A stretch of DNA of 38,000 nucleotides, from positions 1-38,000 of the forward strand of contig JAUCBJ010004746.1 in assembly GCA_032718475.1 (NCBI GenBank). The letters are read 5' to 3'. Below are positions 1 through 10,546 of this stretch, in pieces; position 1 is the stretch's first letter, and each line of letters opens with the position of its first letter. The notes under the pieces are model-generated. The model was not told where the DNA came from. It worked only from the letters and a program-made list of their open reading frames with translations, and made no database searches. Made by a program: the position numbers and the translations under genes. This stretch comes from Nemertoderma westbladi. Its lineage: Eukaryota; Xenacoelomorpha; Nemertodermatida; Nemertodermatidae.

Positions 1-90
1 CCCCCCGTCCCGTACGTCTGAGTTTAACTTACTGTAATGCTTCACGCTGCATATAATTTAATTTATTCTTCAACCAAAATGTAATCATTT

Positions 91-97
91 TTTTCAG
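91..97 (+). promoter_or_regulatory. Probable 3' splice site of a 5'UTR intron
   Basis: A pyrimidine run ending in CAG lies just upstream of the ROCO start codon. An exon beginning at 98 would meet in-frame TAA at 100-102 before ATG 112, so any upstream exon would be untranslated. A second ATG at 105-107 is in another frame and opens a short overlapping reading frame of about 25 codons; both ATGs have A at -3 and G at +4. Confidence 0.45.
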
Positions 98-111
98 TTT
101 AACGATGGACA

Positions 112-3100
112 ATGGCGACGTCTATATACGACATTCAGATAATTCCAACCACAAACGAGGTAGTTTATGTGTCCGACTATAATGGACCTGCTATCGTCGA
201 CTCATCCACTCTCTATTGGCTGCACGCACTGTCAAAGGGAGCCTCGGAAGGTTTCTATAGATTGGCCGTTTCAGACAACGGTAAGCGCATAGCGTCGAGT
301 AGTTTCCGAGGTACGGTAACCATATGGTACCTCGAAGAGAAGCGATGGAACATCCGATTCGAGATTTCAGTAGCCGGTACCGTGTGGTACGGACTACAGT
401 TCCATCCAATCGACCCCGATGTTCTGTGTGCCTGCGGGAATGGAGGAATAATCTCTGAAATAGTTATAAACGGTAATGATTACAAATGTACATCGTGGAA
501 AGGGCACTCTGACACGGTAAACGATATTCGATTCGAGTTTACTGGTTCACGATTGGCCAGCTGTTCGAACGATGGTACCGTAAAGGTTTGGTGTAGAAGA
601 ACTCAGGAGCTCATAACTGCGTACCGCGGTCATAATGAAGAGGTTTGGGGTTTATGTTGGAGTAGAGACGGTCAGTCGATATCGTCGATAGACTACGCTG
701 GTTTGATACATTGCTTCCGAGTCGATGATGCGAAGTTGTTATGGCAACAGGAAGGCACAGCGAGAAAGGTAGACTCCGAGGCACGAAGAATGGTCATGAG
801 CCCGGACGGTTCTAGAATTGCTGCTTTTGGTGAAGGGGGACTGATTTACATAATACGGGCTAGAACCGGTGAAGTTATCAACATAGTTAAAGGAAATGGA
901 AGTTATATATACGCGGCTGATTTCTTTTACGATAATTTACACATAATTACAGGTATACTGGAAATAATAATACTTTATTTACTCATTTAATCGAACATCA
1001 TATTAATAAATCTTTATTAAACGTCCAATAATACCTTGCGATTTAATAAATCAATATACAATTATTTAAAACGTCACATGGGTGGTGTTACTGTAGTCAA
1101 ATCCCATCTCAGCGAATTAATATATGCCTCAATGTTTTATTACCAATTTTGGAGAGGAGCTGGTTACAGTGGCACATTATTCTAACCAAAACAATAAACG
1201 AAAGTCAATAGAACAGCTTGCAGTTTTATTTTTGAGAGTAATGAGCTGTTATCATTCACGATGAGCTGTTATATGCGTCAATTCTCCCCCAGAAAGGGAT
1301 GAATTTTGATTGACCCCCCCCCCCCCCTCCCCCACCCACAACTGCAAATAATACAGTGCGAAAATGTAATTTAACTCACTTATTAAAATTAATCATGCTA
1401 AAACACTGTAAAGTAAGTATCATAGCTCAGTAATTTTAATTACTCTTTATTAGTTATAATAAAACAAGATTTATTTATCATGTTATAACATACATTTAAA
1501 AATTGAAACCAAAATGTTATGGTCTTATGTATTACTGTTATTATTTCAGGTGATGAATATGGGACCATACATTTAATTGATTCTCGTACTGAATTCTCTG
1601 ACCGCGAGGTTTTTATGAATAATGATATTACCAAGGTGGAAAGTATAATAGATTCGGCAAAGGAGTGGAAGAAAATTGTTACTTATATTGGAAACATTGG
1701 TCCTATTCAGGAACACAATCAACGGAAGATCAATCGATTAATTAAATCTGCTGTTGTATCTCTACCTAAGAAACATAGAGAATTTTACTTTCGATTAGAT
1801 GGAGATATTCTTGAATTAACAACTGAAAACTTGAATAGTATTTGGAGTGTGAGTGCGTCAGCAACGTTAGCAATTGTAGAATATTTGAAGGATTTGGGGC
1901 TGGTAATTTCATCAGCCCCTAATGTTGTGAAATTGCCTATAATTTTAATGAGGTATATAAGAGCTCAACGAATTCCTACAGAAATATTGGCGCGAGGTAC
2001 AGAAGCACTGACGGCTTATAACACCGCCCTTTCTAAAGGTACAACATGGATATTGAAAACTAGACTAATGTTAGTGGGCCAGGAGAGGGCTGGAAAGACC
2101 AGCTTGAAAAAGGCCCTTATTGGTCAACCATTTGACGAAAAAGAGCCAATTACAATTGGTATTGATTCTGCAACGTGTGATATAAATACTGACAAAAATA
2201 CTGGTTGGTCTGAGTTACTAAAAAGTGACAAAATTGGGAAAGAGATTGACGTCGTCTTTGCAAAAGAGATTGCCAAAACCGTTTTAGAAAGTAGTCAACA
2301 TGAAGTTGGAAATACTGATGATGCTGAAAAGAGCCGCAGTGGTAGTATATCAGTTTCAGATACAAGGGGTAAGACGCCCAAAACGAACATTGTTGCTGAT
2401 CGTTTGAGGCGGATCTTTTCTATATTTCCTGGTGTAAAAAAGAAGGAAGAAACTGAAACTAAATCACCTATATCTGATAAAAGCAATGTCGAACAAGATA
2501 ACAGTTATTCTGCACGTCCGAGGCACGATAGTATGGCAGAGGAAATTCCCGATGACATCAGCAAAAGTGTGGAAGAGTTTCTTTTGTCTGGGAAACCTCA
2601 GGATGTTTTGGCAAAATTTAATGAGGATGATAGTCGGTTTTCTTTACAGATAGTCGATTTTGGTGGTCAGTGTATTTATTACACGACACATCAAATATTT
2701 TTGAGTAGAAGAGCTATTTACATCGTTGTTTTTAATCTGACAAAGGATCTTAAGGAACCTGCGGAAATTATGGTGAGAGCAGATGACGAAAATATCCACA
2801 AAGTCTATGGCATAATGAGAAACATAGACTTTATTGATTTTTGGTTCAGGAATATTTTCACATTCGCAAGTAAATTGGAAATTACCTCAGAAGCCATGGA
2901 AACACCAGTGTTTCTGGTTGGCACCAATAAGGGCAATCATAAATTTATGTCCAGTTTTGTGAAACGACAATTTAACGAGATATTAAGTTTTATTCAAGAA
3001 ATGCCTTACATCAGGCTTCTTAGAAATCATTTTGGAGTCGAAAATAATACGGATTTGAGGTCATCAAGTGACAACGAAATTGAAACGTTACGGACAGAAA

Positions 3101-5082
3101 TTGTAAAAGAAATGGTGAAATTTAAGGAGGAAATTCCCTTACAATATCTTAAATTTGAACAAATTGTATCTAAATTATTGAGGAGCGATATTGTTTATAT
3201 TGATATTGTGAAATTAACTGATATATTGTGGGAAAATAATGTGGAATTTGACCACAAAGGTTTGAAAACCATGTTGAACTTCTATCACGATTTAGGTACA
3301 ATAATTTATTTTGATGATGAATCGTTAAGAGACACAATTATATTAAGCCAAGAATGGTTGAGTAGCATGTTTACAAGAATAATCACAGTTAAGGATGAAA
3401 TACAACCAAAACATTTTAACTTTTGGAAGCATCTTGATGACAAAGGTATACTACACCGAGAACTTATCGATTATATATGGAGGGATATTACAGATCCAGC
3501 AAAGATATCGTATATGTTAAATATACTGGAACGGTTTGATTTGTTGTGTGAAAGAATACCTACTTCGACCCCCAAATCATCAGCAGACTCTTCAACAATT
3601 CCCATGTTATCATACTACGTCCCTTGTAGACTTAAACCTTGTGATGTAACTAATGGTTTCCCGTCAGCTGATAATGATATTCAGTTTTACATAATATTTG
3701 ATGGATTTCTCCCAGACAGTTTTTACTTTAAATTGGTAAAACAAACTATTAAATGGTGTTATGAAAATGGTGATCGGAAAATTGAACCGAAATTGTTTCA
3801 TCGATTTTCTCAAATATGTTTGGATGAGGATCACGAAATTATCATTGAAAAATCTCCTCAGCATCTGTATAGGATCAAAATACAAATTAGAAGGTTTACA
3901 TCCAAGAGAGAACACGATAGTGTAAATATTCCCGGACCTGAGCGGGATATAGCAACCCGGTTTAGAAAACATTTAACTGAATCTTTGAATAATTTTGTTA
4001 ATAATAAGTGTAATAATATCGGGTTTGAGTTGAAAGTTAGTTGTCCATCTGCAATCGTTTGCGAAGCTCATGGTATACTGGGATGTGGCAATGAAACTTG
4101 TTTCCATTTCCTAAGTTTGGAATCTTGTCTGAAAAATGATGTAGTTGTTTGTGACAAGTGCCGTGAAAAAATAAAAACATTAGGTTTCCAAAACTGGTTT
4201 GTAGATACGAATTTGTCTCCCGCAATTGAAACATTCCACCAAACTAAACTTTCCAATCTACAGCATAGACTAGCTGAGGATATGGTCATTGGTCAACTAT
4301 TAATATATCTTCAAAGCAAATCGGTCCTAAATTTATCTAACGTTGAAACTATTAACTCCAAAACAACAACACTAGAGAAAAACAATAGTCTCATTGATCA
4401 CATCAAAGGTCGACCATATAGAGAGTTTCTTATTTTCTGCGAAGGATTGAAAGAGACCAATCAGAGACATTTATGTGAACTTTTCGTTTTTCTAGAGAAT
4501 TCGAAAACAGAGCTCAAATTCGACAGACAACATCAATATATGCTGACAAAACTTCAATACGAATTGGCAAAGAATATTGAGCTAGACGAATTACTTATCT
4601 CTTTGGAAAAACAATTTGTTGTCAATAAATATGTATCCGCTTTTATTAAGTCTAAGGCGACTTATATTGACAGGAACAGTGAACTTATAAACTACATTAA
4701 AAGACGCCCATATCGAGACTTTGAAATATTTTGTGAAACATTGAAGGAAACAAACCAAAAACATTTGGCAGATCTTTTCTTGTTTTTAGAAGATACAGGA
4801 TCAGAAATCAAATTTGATCGACACCAACACAAGATTTTACTCACAGAGAACCAATACAAATTAGCGTCAGAAATGGTTCTCCCTCAACTAATTGTTTTTC
4901 TTCAAGGTAAATTTGTTTTAAACGAATATGTTATTGAGAATATTAAATCGAAGGCAACTGGTACAGAACAAAATAATGAACTTATTGAGCAACTCAAGAA
5001 GCGACCTTATAGTGACTTCAAGATATTCCGAGAAGGTTTAATAGAAACCAACCAACGACATTTAGAAATACAGCTACATTAG
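112..5082 (+). CDS. WD40-Roc-COR-3xCARD protein (ROCO family), two exons
   Basis: Exons 112-952 and 1550-5082 join in phase 1 (ACA-G|GT-GAT), giving IIT-GDEYG, which completes WD blade 7; total about 1457 residues. Residues 1-~300 form seven WD40-like blades, with GH...V...W/F spacing clearest in blades 4 and 5. A helical pre-Roc linker (PTEILARGTEALTAY) precedes the Roc GTPase domain: P-loop GQERAGKTS at 457-465, DFGGQ at 650-654, TNKG at 739-742. COR covers roughly 800-1090 (HDLGTIIYF, LSQEWL, MLSYYVPC). A Cys-rich patch lies at 1112-1151, then three CARD-like repeats from about 1181, 1279 and 1378 to the end. TAA at 100-102 is in frame just upstream of ATG 112, so no coding exon precedes it. 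ROCO proteins are GTP-regulated dimers or scaffolds; CARDs recruit other CARDs. A role in death or immune signalling is inference. The gene is AT-richer than its neighbours. Domain calls are firm for WD40, Roc and COR, good for CARD. Confidence 0.9.
953..1549 (+). other. Intron 1 of the WD40-ROCO gene
   Basis: The donor GTATAC starts at 953 and the acceptor TTATTTCAG ends at 1549. Removing it restores WD blade 7 without shifting frame. It carries a dispersed repeat copy (about 1095-1310) and a run of 14 C at 1314-1327. Confidence 0.88.
1095..1310. repeat. Dispersed repeat, copy A (inside ROCO intron)
   Basis: Closely resembles 11035-11245: both contain GCGAATTAATAT, GGAG(C)NGGTTACAGTGGCAC, AACCAAA(A/C)CAATAAAC and TTTTATTTTTGAGAGTAAT in the same order. 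Part of it (CAGGTTACAG, AACCAAAACAATAAACGAA) also matches the arms of the inverted repeat at 30911-31164, so this is probably one element family. Confidence 0.7.
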
Positions 5083-5365
5083 TAATCCTTTGCTTAAGTT
5101 TTTCACGATTTAGGCGCAACTTATTATCTCCCATACCGGGCTATCACAGAACACAAGCACTGACATATTACTCCAAAAGTGGAAGAGGCCATATAACTTA
5201 TATACCCTTACTTGGTGGATATATTGTTTGGATACTATACTACACATACGGCTGGCTAGTTCAAGCAGACATAACTATTTTGGGAATCCATAAGTGTTGA
5301 AGATAAATGGATGAAGAGTAACTGATGAAGATTGATTGATACAAATAAACTAAATTATGATAAAC
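5083..5365. other. 3' flank of the ROCO gene
   Basis: No open frame is recognised. An AATAAA at 5344-5349 could serve as a polyadenylation signal. Degenerate GATGAAGA-type units begin at about 5300 and lead into the array that follows. Confidence 0.35.
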
Positions 5366-6450
5366 CGATGAAGGGCAATAGATAAAGATAAACCGATGAA
5401 GGGCAATAGATAAAGATAAACTGATTAAGAGCAATTGCTAAAGATAAACTGATGATGATAAATTTGTGAAGGAGAAACTCATGATGAATTGATAAAGATA
5501 AACTGATGAAGAGCAATTGCTAAAGATAAACTGATGAAGAGCAATTGCTAAAGATAAACTGATGAAGAGCAATTGCTAAAGATAAACTGATGATGATAAA
5601 TTTGTGAAGGAGAAACTCATGATGAATTACTAAAGATAAACTGATGATGATAAATTTGTGAAGGAGAAACTCATGATGAATTGATAAAGATAAACTGATG
5701 AAGAGCAATTGATAAAGATAAACTGATGATGATAAATTTGTGAAGGAGAAACTCATGATGAATTGATAAAGATAAACTGATGAAGAGCAATTGATAAAGA
5801 TAAACTGATGAAGAGCAATTGATAAAGATAAACTGATGATGATAAATTTGTGAAGGAGAAACTCATGATGAATTGATAAAGATAAACTGATGATGATAAA
5901 TTTGTGAAGGAGAAACTCATGATGAATTGATAAAGATAAACTGATGATGATAAATTTGTGAAGGAGAAACTCATGATGAATTGATAAAGATAAACTGATG
6001 AAGAGCAATTGATAAAGATAAACTGATCATGATAAATTTGTGAAGGAGAAACTCATGATGAATTGATAAAGATAAACTGATGATGATAAATTTGTGAAAG
6101 AGAAACTCATGATGAAATGCTAAAGATAAACTGATGATGATAAATTTGTGAAGGAGAAACTCATGATGAATTGCTAAAGATAAACTGATGATGATAAATC
6201 TGTGAAGGAGAAACTCATGATGAATTGATAAATATAAACTGATGAAGAGCAATTGCTAAAGATAATCTGATGATGATAAATTTGTGAAGGAGAAACTCAT
6301 GATGAATTGCTAAAGATAAACTGATGATGATAAATTTGTGAAGGAGAAACTCATGATGAATTGCTAAAGATAAACTGATGATGATAAATTTGTGAAGGAG
6401 AAACTCATGATGAATTGATAAACTAATAAAGAAGATAAACTGATGAAGAG
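5366..6450. repeat. Minisatellite with two interleaved unit types (28 and 54 bp)
   Basis: A short unit of 28 bp (GATAAACTGATGAAGAGCAA plus TTGCTAAA or TTGATAAA) and a long unit of 54 bp (GATAAACTGATGATGATAAA followed by TTTGTGAAGGAGAAACTCAT and a tail) alternate irregularly over about 1.1 kb. Both share the first half, so one probably arose from the other by internal gain or loss. Long frames on the minus strand (HHEFLLHKFIIISLSLSI) are a by-product of the repeat and not evidence of a protein. Confidence 0.93.
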
Positions 6451-8430
6451 AAACTGTTGAATATCAACAAACTAAACTAAGTTTACAATATTACATAAGG
6501 AATTTTTTTCGAAAAGTAAATAATATTTTCAATTGTTTAATAATATAGAACTTTATATGGTGGGTGGGAATCAAGTAGCGCCCAAGGAGCAGTAGATACA
6601 CTGTTGAGAGAAGAAATGCAACTTCAGACTGCCGTTAAATATAATAGAGTGAAAATGACTAGGTCGAGTTGGACGCAGTTGTAATAAAAAAGCCCTTTAC
6701 AGGTAGTTAGTAGTTAGTAATACAACTTTTTCATTGTTAAATGTGTTGGTGTTATGTTGTGATTTTTTACCACACAATGCGCGAAGTTTCTTTTTTACCC
6801 TCAACGATACTCCAAGTCGTAAACTAGCACAGTAGCACACGGCAAAATTACAGACGTCGTCTCTATTACAGCCTATATTTTAAATCACCTCGCCCTGTAG
6901 TAATCGTATAAAGTGCTGGATTATAATACTTGAAGTAAACGTTATATACCGATGTAATAAGTCCCTGACAATCATTTATACCACAACCACTTATAAATAC
7001 TTAATTGTTACTGATAAATTAATATATTGAATTGACTGTAAATAATTACTGTTATTGTATTTTTACATTTTCCACAATTTTCAGACAACAAATTAATAGC
7101 TAACGCGCATTTTACGTACTGGTAATTAATTATAATATTTTAACATAAAACCATAAATACAGGAAAATTATTGTTATTCGATAAAAAAATGTATTGAAAA
7201 AAATTCAACATAAGAGAACTAGAATAATATCTGATTTTAATTTAGGCAAATTGCAACTAATAAAAATGAATTATTTTATAATGTTGCCATGAAAAATCCA
7301 TGTCGCTAAGGACATATATTTCATTTAAACTATTTCTGTAAAACTATTTGAATTTTTTCTAGGTTATCCCCCACGACCTAGCTTCCCTTGATTGTAAATA
7401 AATAAATAATATAGACCTAAGTAACACCAATATATCTCAACTAATTTAGCTCATCTTATATTTGACATTGACTTTTAGAGCAAAATAATTATTTAAATAA
7501 ATAAGAAGTAACAACGTTGGCTAGACTACGTTGTACTCCTTGGTAACCAGTAACGACACAGTAAAGTATTACCTATCGGCTCCAGTCCAGCAGTAATATC
7601 AATATCTATTATGCTCGCAATTACAATTTACTGTAGTACAACTCACAACGAATTATTTTATATTTTATGGGTAGATTTTCCCGACCTCGTCTCTATTATG
7701 TAGAGAATCTCAGATTAAGGAACATAACAAATACAAAAATTACCATCTCCCGGTCAATAAAGAAAACAGATCTGAGAAAAAAACACAGGTCAAATAATAA
7801 TTAAAAAAAAAGTAGAAAATAAAGACTTTGCGAACTTACATAGAGTATATACGGTACTTCGGTAGGTTACCGTATGTTCCATTAATTAGTTTCTAACTAT
7901 ATAATAAATCAAATAACTAAAAAGTAATTTGTATCAGGGCAATATTACTATAGCATGATATTTAGTTACTCAGGTAAATAATTAATTGTGACTAATTAAG
8001 TAAAAATCCAAAATGAAATTCTATTAATATTTAATACCAGAAAGTTTGAAACTCGACAACTGGAATATCATTTTGGTACTAAAGAGAGACATAGACTACA
8101 AAATATAGCATAGTAATAGACTAGTCTTATAAACACAACCTTTATCTAACAACAAACGATCCGTACTGCACACATAAACATCAGTATCAGTAATAGGAAC
8201 ACTTTAATTGGATTACTACAATTAATACACATCCCATCATCGGTGACTCGCTGTACAACTATTTAGGTTTATCAATTGATATAAATTAGATACAAATAAA
8301 ACTCGACGATATTTACCTCAACAGTAACTTTCTACTTCACGGTTTAAAACTCCTCTATGAGGGTCTGGTTATTATATTGATCGGATAAAAATAGTCACAT
8401 AGAGAGGCGTCTTACTGATATTGCGAACAA
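6451..8430. other. AT-rich intergenic stretch, no gene seen
   Basis: About 2 kb with no long open frame and no recognisable RNA gene. It lies between the ROCO gene (plus strand) and the 3' end of the RING1 homologue (minus strand), so the two genes converge here. I see only AT-rich sequence with short homopolymers. Confidence 0.5.
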
Positions 8431-8737
8431 GTTTATTTATTTACACAGCCCGGGAAGCGCATGGGGTGTTGGTCGGGTCAGGATAGCGTAACGAATTACC
8501 TTGTCGTGTATTTTTTCCTATCGAATTTCTAATCGCATCACTTAATAAATACCTTAATCGCTTAATGGAATTAATAATCGCGAAATTAAGTTCCATTTCT
8601 CCCGAAGCAGCTCCCCAAAAATTATGTTTAACTTTTAACACTTGTGTCCCGGGGTTGTGTATCCCAGGGTACGTTAGTGTACAGTGGAGTTAGTGTGGTT
8701 GCTCCAGTAACTGGGAGATTAAGTTAGTTCCAGAGGT
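8431..8737 (-). other. Probable 3' UTR of the RING1/RNF2 homologue
   Basis: Follows the RING1 stop on the minus strand. TTTATTTATTT at 8431-8441 reads AATAAA on the minus strand and is a candidate polyadenylation signal. The first part duplicates the last codons of the gene (see the repeat at 8697-8796). A 66-codon minus-strand frame at 8441-8641 matches nothing I know. Confidence 0.45.
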
Positions 8738-8796
8738 TTACCCCGGTTGCCCGGGTAACTGCGAGACAGAGTAGGTTAGTTCGAGAGGTTTACCCC
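8697..8796 (-). repeat. Tandem duplication across the RING1 stop codon (48-52 bp, two copies)
   Basis: On the plus strand GGTTGC...GTAACTG...TTAGTTC(C/G)AGAGGTTTACCCC occurs twice, at 8697-8744 and 8745-8796. The copies start 48 bp apart, and their shared GGTTTACCCC ends are 52 bp apart. One copy encodes the last conserved residues ([15 protein letters not shown]); the other starts at the stop codon. Neither spacing is needed to keep frame; 52 is not a multiple of three, so the same GGGGTAAACC reads Gly-Lys in one copy and Gly-stop in the other. Confidence 0.8.
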
Positions 8797-9601
8797 TGTT
8801 TCCCCAGTACAGATCAGCGGCGATCTCCAGACTGTTGTCCGACTCCAGGTAGGTCGTGGTACCGTCGCACTGCACCACGAACTCGGTGTGGATGTCGGGA
8901 CTGAGCCCCTTGTGGAGGAAGTGGGAGAGATGGTTGATGGTGGCGGAGGAAGGCAGACGCAGATAACGCTTACTGCCGTCTGATTGGTTGATTAGAATCA
9001 TATCCATGGGAACGTTGGATTTTCTTTGGTTTCCGTTGTTGGAAGTTCCGCCTTCCATATCGGAATCGTCCCGGGTTTTATAGCTGGACCGATCGCTACT
9101 TGCGTCGTCGTCAAGGCTGGCGGCGTGTCGCTTGCGTTTACCGCTCTGTTTGAGCGCGAGGCCGGCTGGGTTGAACGGCGTGGCTGTGAGCGGCTTCGCG
9201 CTACACTGCGCGAGAAGCAGCGCAGAGTGTCGCTCGAACTCCTCTTTGTTGGGGTAAATCATGGCAACGAGTTCGTCGAAGTTGGGATCGTGTCGGAGAC
9301 ATCGCTTAGATACGAGTTTAGTGCGACACGTTGGGCATTCCTTGTTGCCGCTTCGTAACGCCGTTGTTATACAGTCCTGGCAGAAACGATGCAGACAGTC
9401 CTTAGTCGTCATTGTCTTTGTGAGAAGGTCCAGACATATTGGGCACATTACCTCGGAGTGCAGGAATCTCGGGGTTATAGTGATCTCGGTTCCGTCTCGC
9501 AACGGTTCCTGGGCCCGTCTGTGTTGGTCGTATAAACTCAGTTCCCATTGGGAGTTTCTCTCCTCCGGCCCTGTGGGGGAGGCCACGCCGCTGCTACTCA
9601 T
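8738..9601 (-). CDS. RNF2: RING1/RNF2-type Polycomb E3 ubiquitin ligase, single exon
   Basis: 287 residues, complete, with in-frame TAA directly upstream of the ATG. The N-terminal WELSLYD segment and [14 protein letters not shown] match the RING1/RING2 family. The C3HC4 RING is intact: C53, C56, C69, H71, C74, C77, C89, C92. A Ser/Asp-rich linker (about 140-195) with a basic KRKRH cluster, a possible nuclear signal, leads to a RAWUL ubiquitin-like domain (about 200-277; [28 protein letters not shown]). In the family, RING1 proteins pair with a PCGF partner in PRC1 and mono-ubiquitinate histone H2A; RAWUL binds CBX or RYBP proteins. It is shorter than vertebrate RNF2 (336), mostly in the linker. 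RING1 and RNF2 are vertebrate duplicates, so the symbol marks the family only. Confidence 0.94.
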   Translation of the reverse strand: MSSSGVASPTGPEERNSQWELSLYDQHRRAQEPLRDGTEITITPRFLHSEVMCPICLDLLTKTMTTKDCLHRFCQDCITTALRSGNKECPTCRTKLVSKRCLRHDPNFDELVAMIYPNKEEFERHSALLLAQCSAKPLTATPFNPAGLALKQSGKRKRHAASLDDDASSDRSSYKTRDDSDMEGGTSNNGNQRKSNVPMDMILINQSDGSKRYLRLPSSATINHLSHFLHKGLSPDIHTEFVVQCDGTTTYLESDNSLEIAADLYWGNRGKPLELTYSVSQLPGQPG

Positions 9602-9868
9602 TGTTTACTCAAATCGGAAATCGGTTCCTCTGCTACACCGGGTACCGCGTACCGGTAGGCCTAAGCTAATCAAAGCACTGGTCAGCTGGTCACTAAACTG
9701 CACTATCACTAGAGCTAGAAGCCTAGAGAACTAGGCATATGTCTTATAAATTTGTTCAGCTACCGGTACTCTGGTGCTTTGAAATTGATGCATACTGGCA
9801 TAGGCCTAATTAACATAAAAAAAACTTTTGTGTGTGTGGGATGTACCGCTAAGTCAGACTCAAACGCG
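9602..9868. other. 5' flank of the RING1 homologue
   Basis: Upstream region of the minus-strand RING1 gene, where its promoter should lie. No TATA box or other defined motif stands out. A 157-codon plus-strand frame at 9261-9734 mostly overlaps RING1 in antisense and is not credible. Confidence 0.3.
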
Positions 9869-10535
9869 TTTGAACGCGGTACCTACGTACTAAAAGGTAG
9901 AACGATCTATAACGGGCTAGCCTTATAACGATCTATAACGGGCTATAACTTCCTATAAACAAGCTATAACCACCTATAACGAGCTATAATATGAAAATTT
10001 ACATTAAAAATACGCCCCTTGGGTGTGTTTAACTTTTGGATTAACAGGGTGGTCTGAAAAATACCGCAGGTTAAAAATTAGCAGATTAGGGTGGGCCTAT
10101 CTGCCTATGCCTAATTGATACTGGTAAGTTTTTTTATTGGCCTATATTGCTCACTATTCCTGTATTCTATATCGACCAGAAGCTGACAGCGGATAGCAGG
10201 ATGGAGGATAGACAGAGAGATGGGAGACCTCTCCACTGCTGCACTGTCTGATAGTCAGATAATGCAGTAGTGGCATGCTGACTAATGCAGTAATGACTGA
10301 TTTCGTGATACCACAAATATGAAAGCATTATGGACTAAAAAACCAAATTGCGTAATTAAATTACTGACTAGGAAAATAAATCCATTCTAAAATAGGTTTT
10401 TTTATTGTAAATTTTCAGATTATAGCTCGTTATAGGTGGTTATAGCTTGTTATAGGAAGTTATAGCCCGTTATAGATCGTTATAGCCCGTTATAGATCGT
10501 TCTACCTTTTAGTACGTACCTTTGAATTTGAACGC
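9869..10535. mobile_element. Non-autonomous inverted-repeat DNA transposon, copy 1
   Basis: Arms of about 120 bp are inverted: 9878-10000 (GGTAC...TACTAAAAGGTAGAACG, then CGATCTATAACGGGCTATAAC sub-repeats) and about 10400-10520. The 9-bp TTTGAACGC flanks it at 9869-9877 and 10527-10535, like a target-site duplication; six extra bases (TTTGAA) lie between the right arm and the right copy. There is no coding capacity between the arms. Long arms with sub-repeats and 9-bp duplications are typical of Mutator-like elements, but no transposase is present to prove the class. Confidence 0.75.
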
Positions 10536-10546
10536 TCAAACGTGTT

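Noticed and set aside
1-111. Upstream coding exon of the WD40-ROCO gene
   Set aside because: An in-frame TAA at 100-102 follows the only plausible acceptor, and the propeller already has seven blades from ATG 112.
5520-6252. Minus-strand repetitive hydrophobic frames (up to 162 codons)
   Set aside because: They are translations of the minisatellite; several frames are open at once and no conserved protein is present.
5366-6450. Hammerhead-ribozyme-like CTGATGA...GAAAC in every minisatellite unit
   Set aside because: The bases between CTGATGA and GAAAC do not form stem II, and no pairing for stems I and III with a cleavage-site triplet was found. The resemblance is limited to two short motifs.
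9026-9734. Plus-strand frames of 110 and 157 codons opposite RING1
   Set aside because: They are antisense to a well-conserved gene and are explained by its GC-rich codons.
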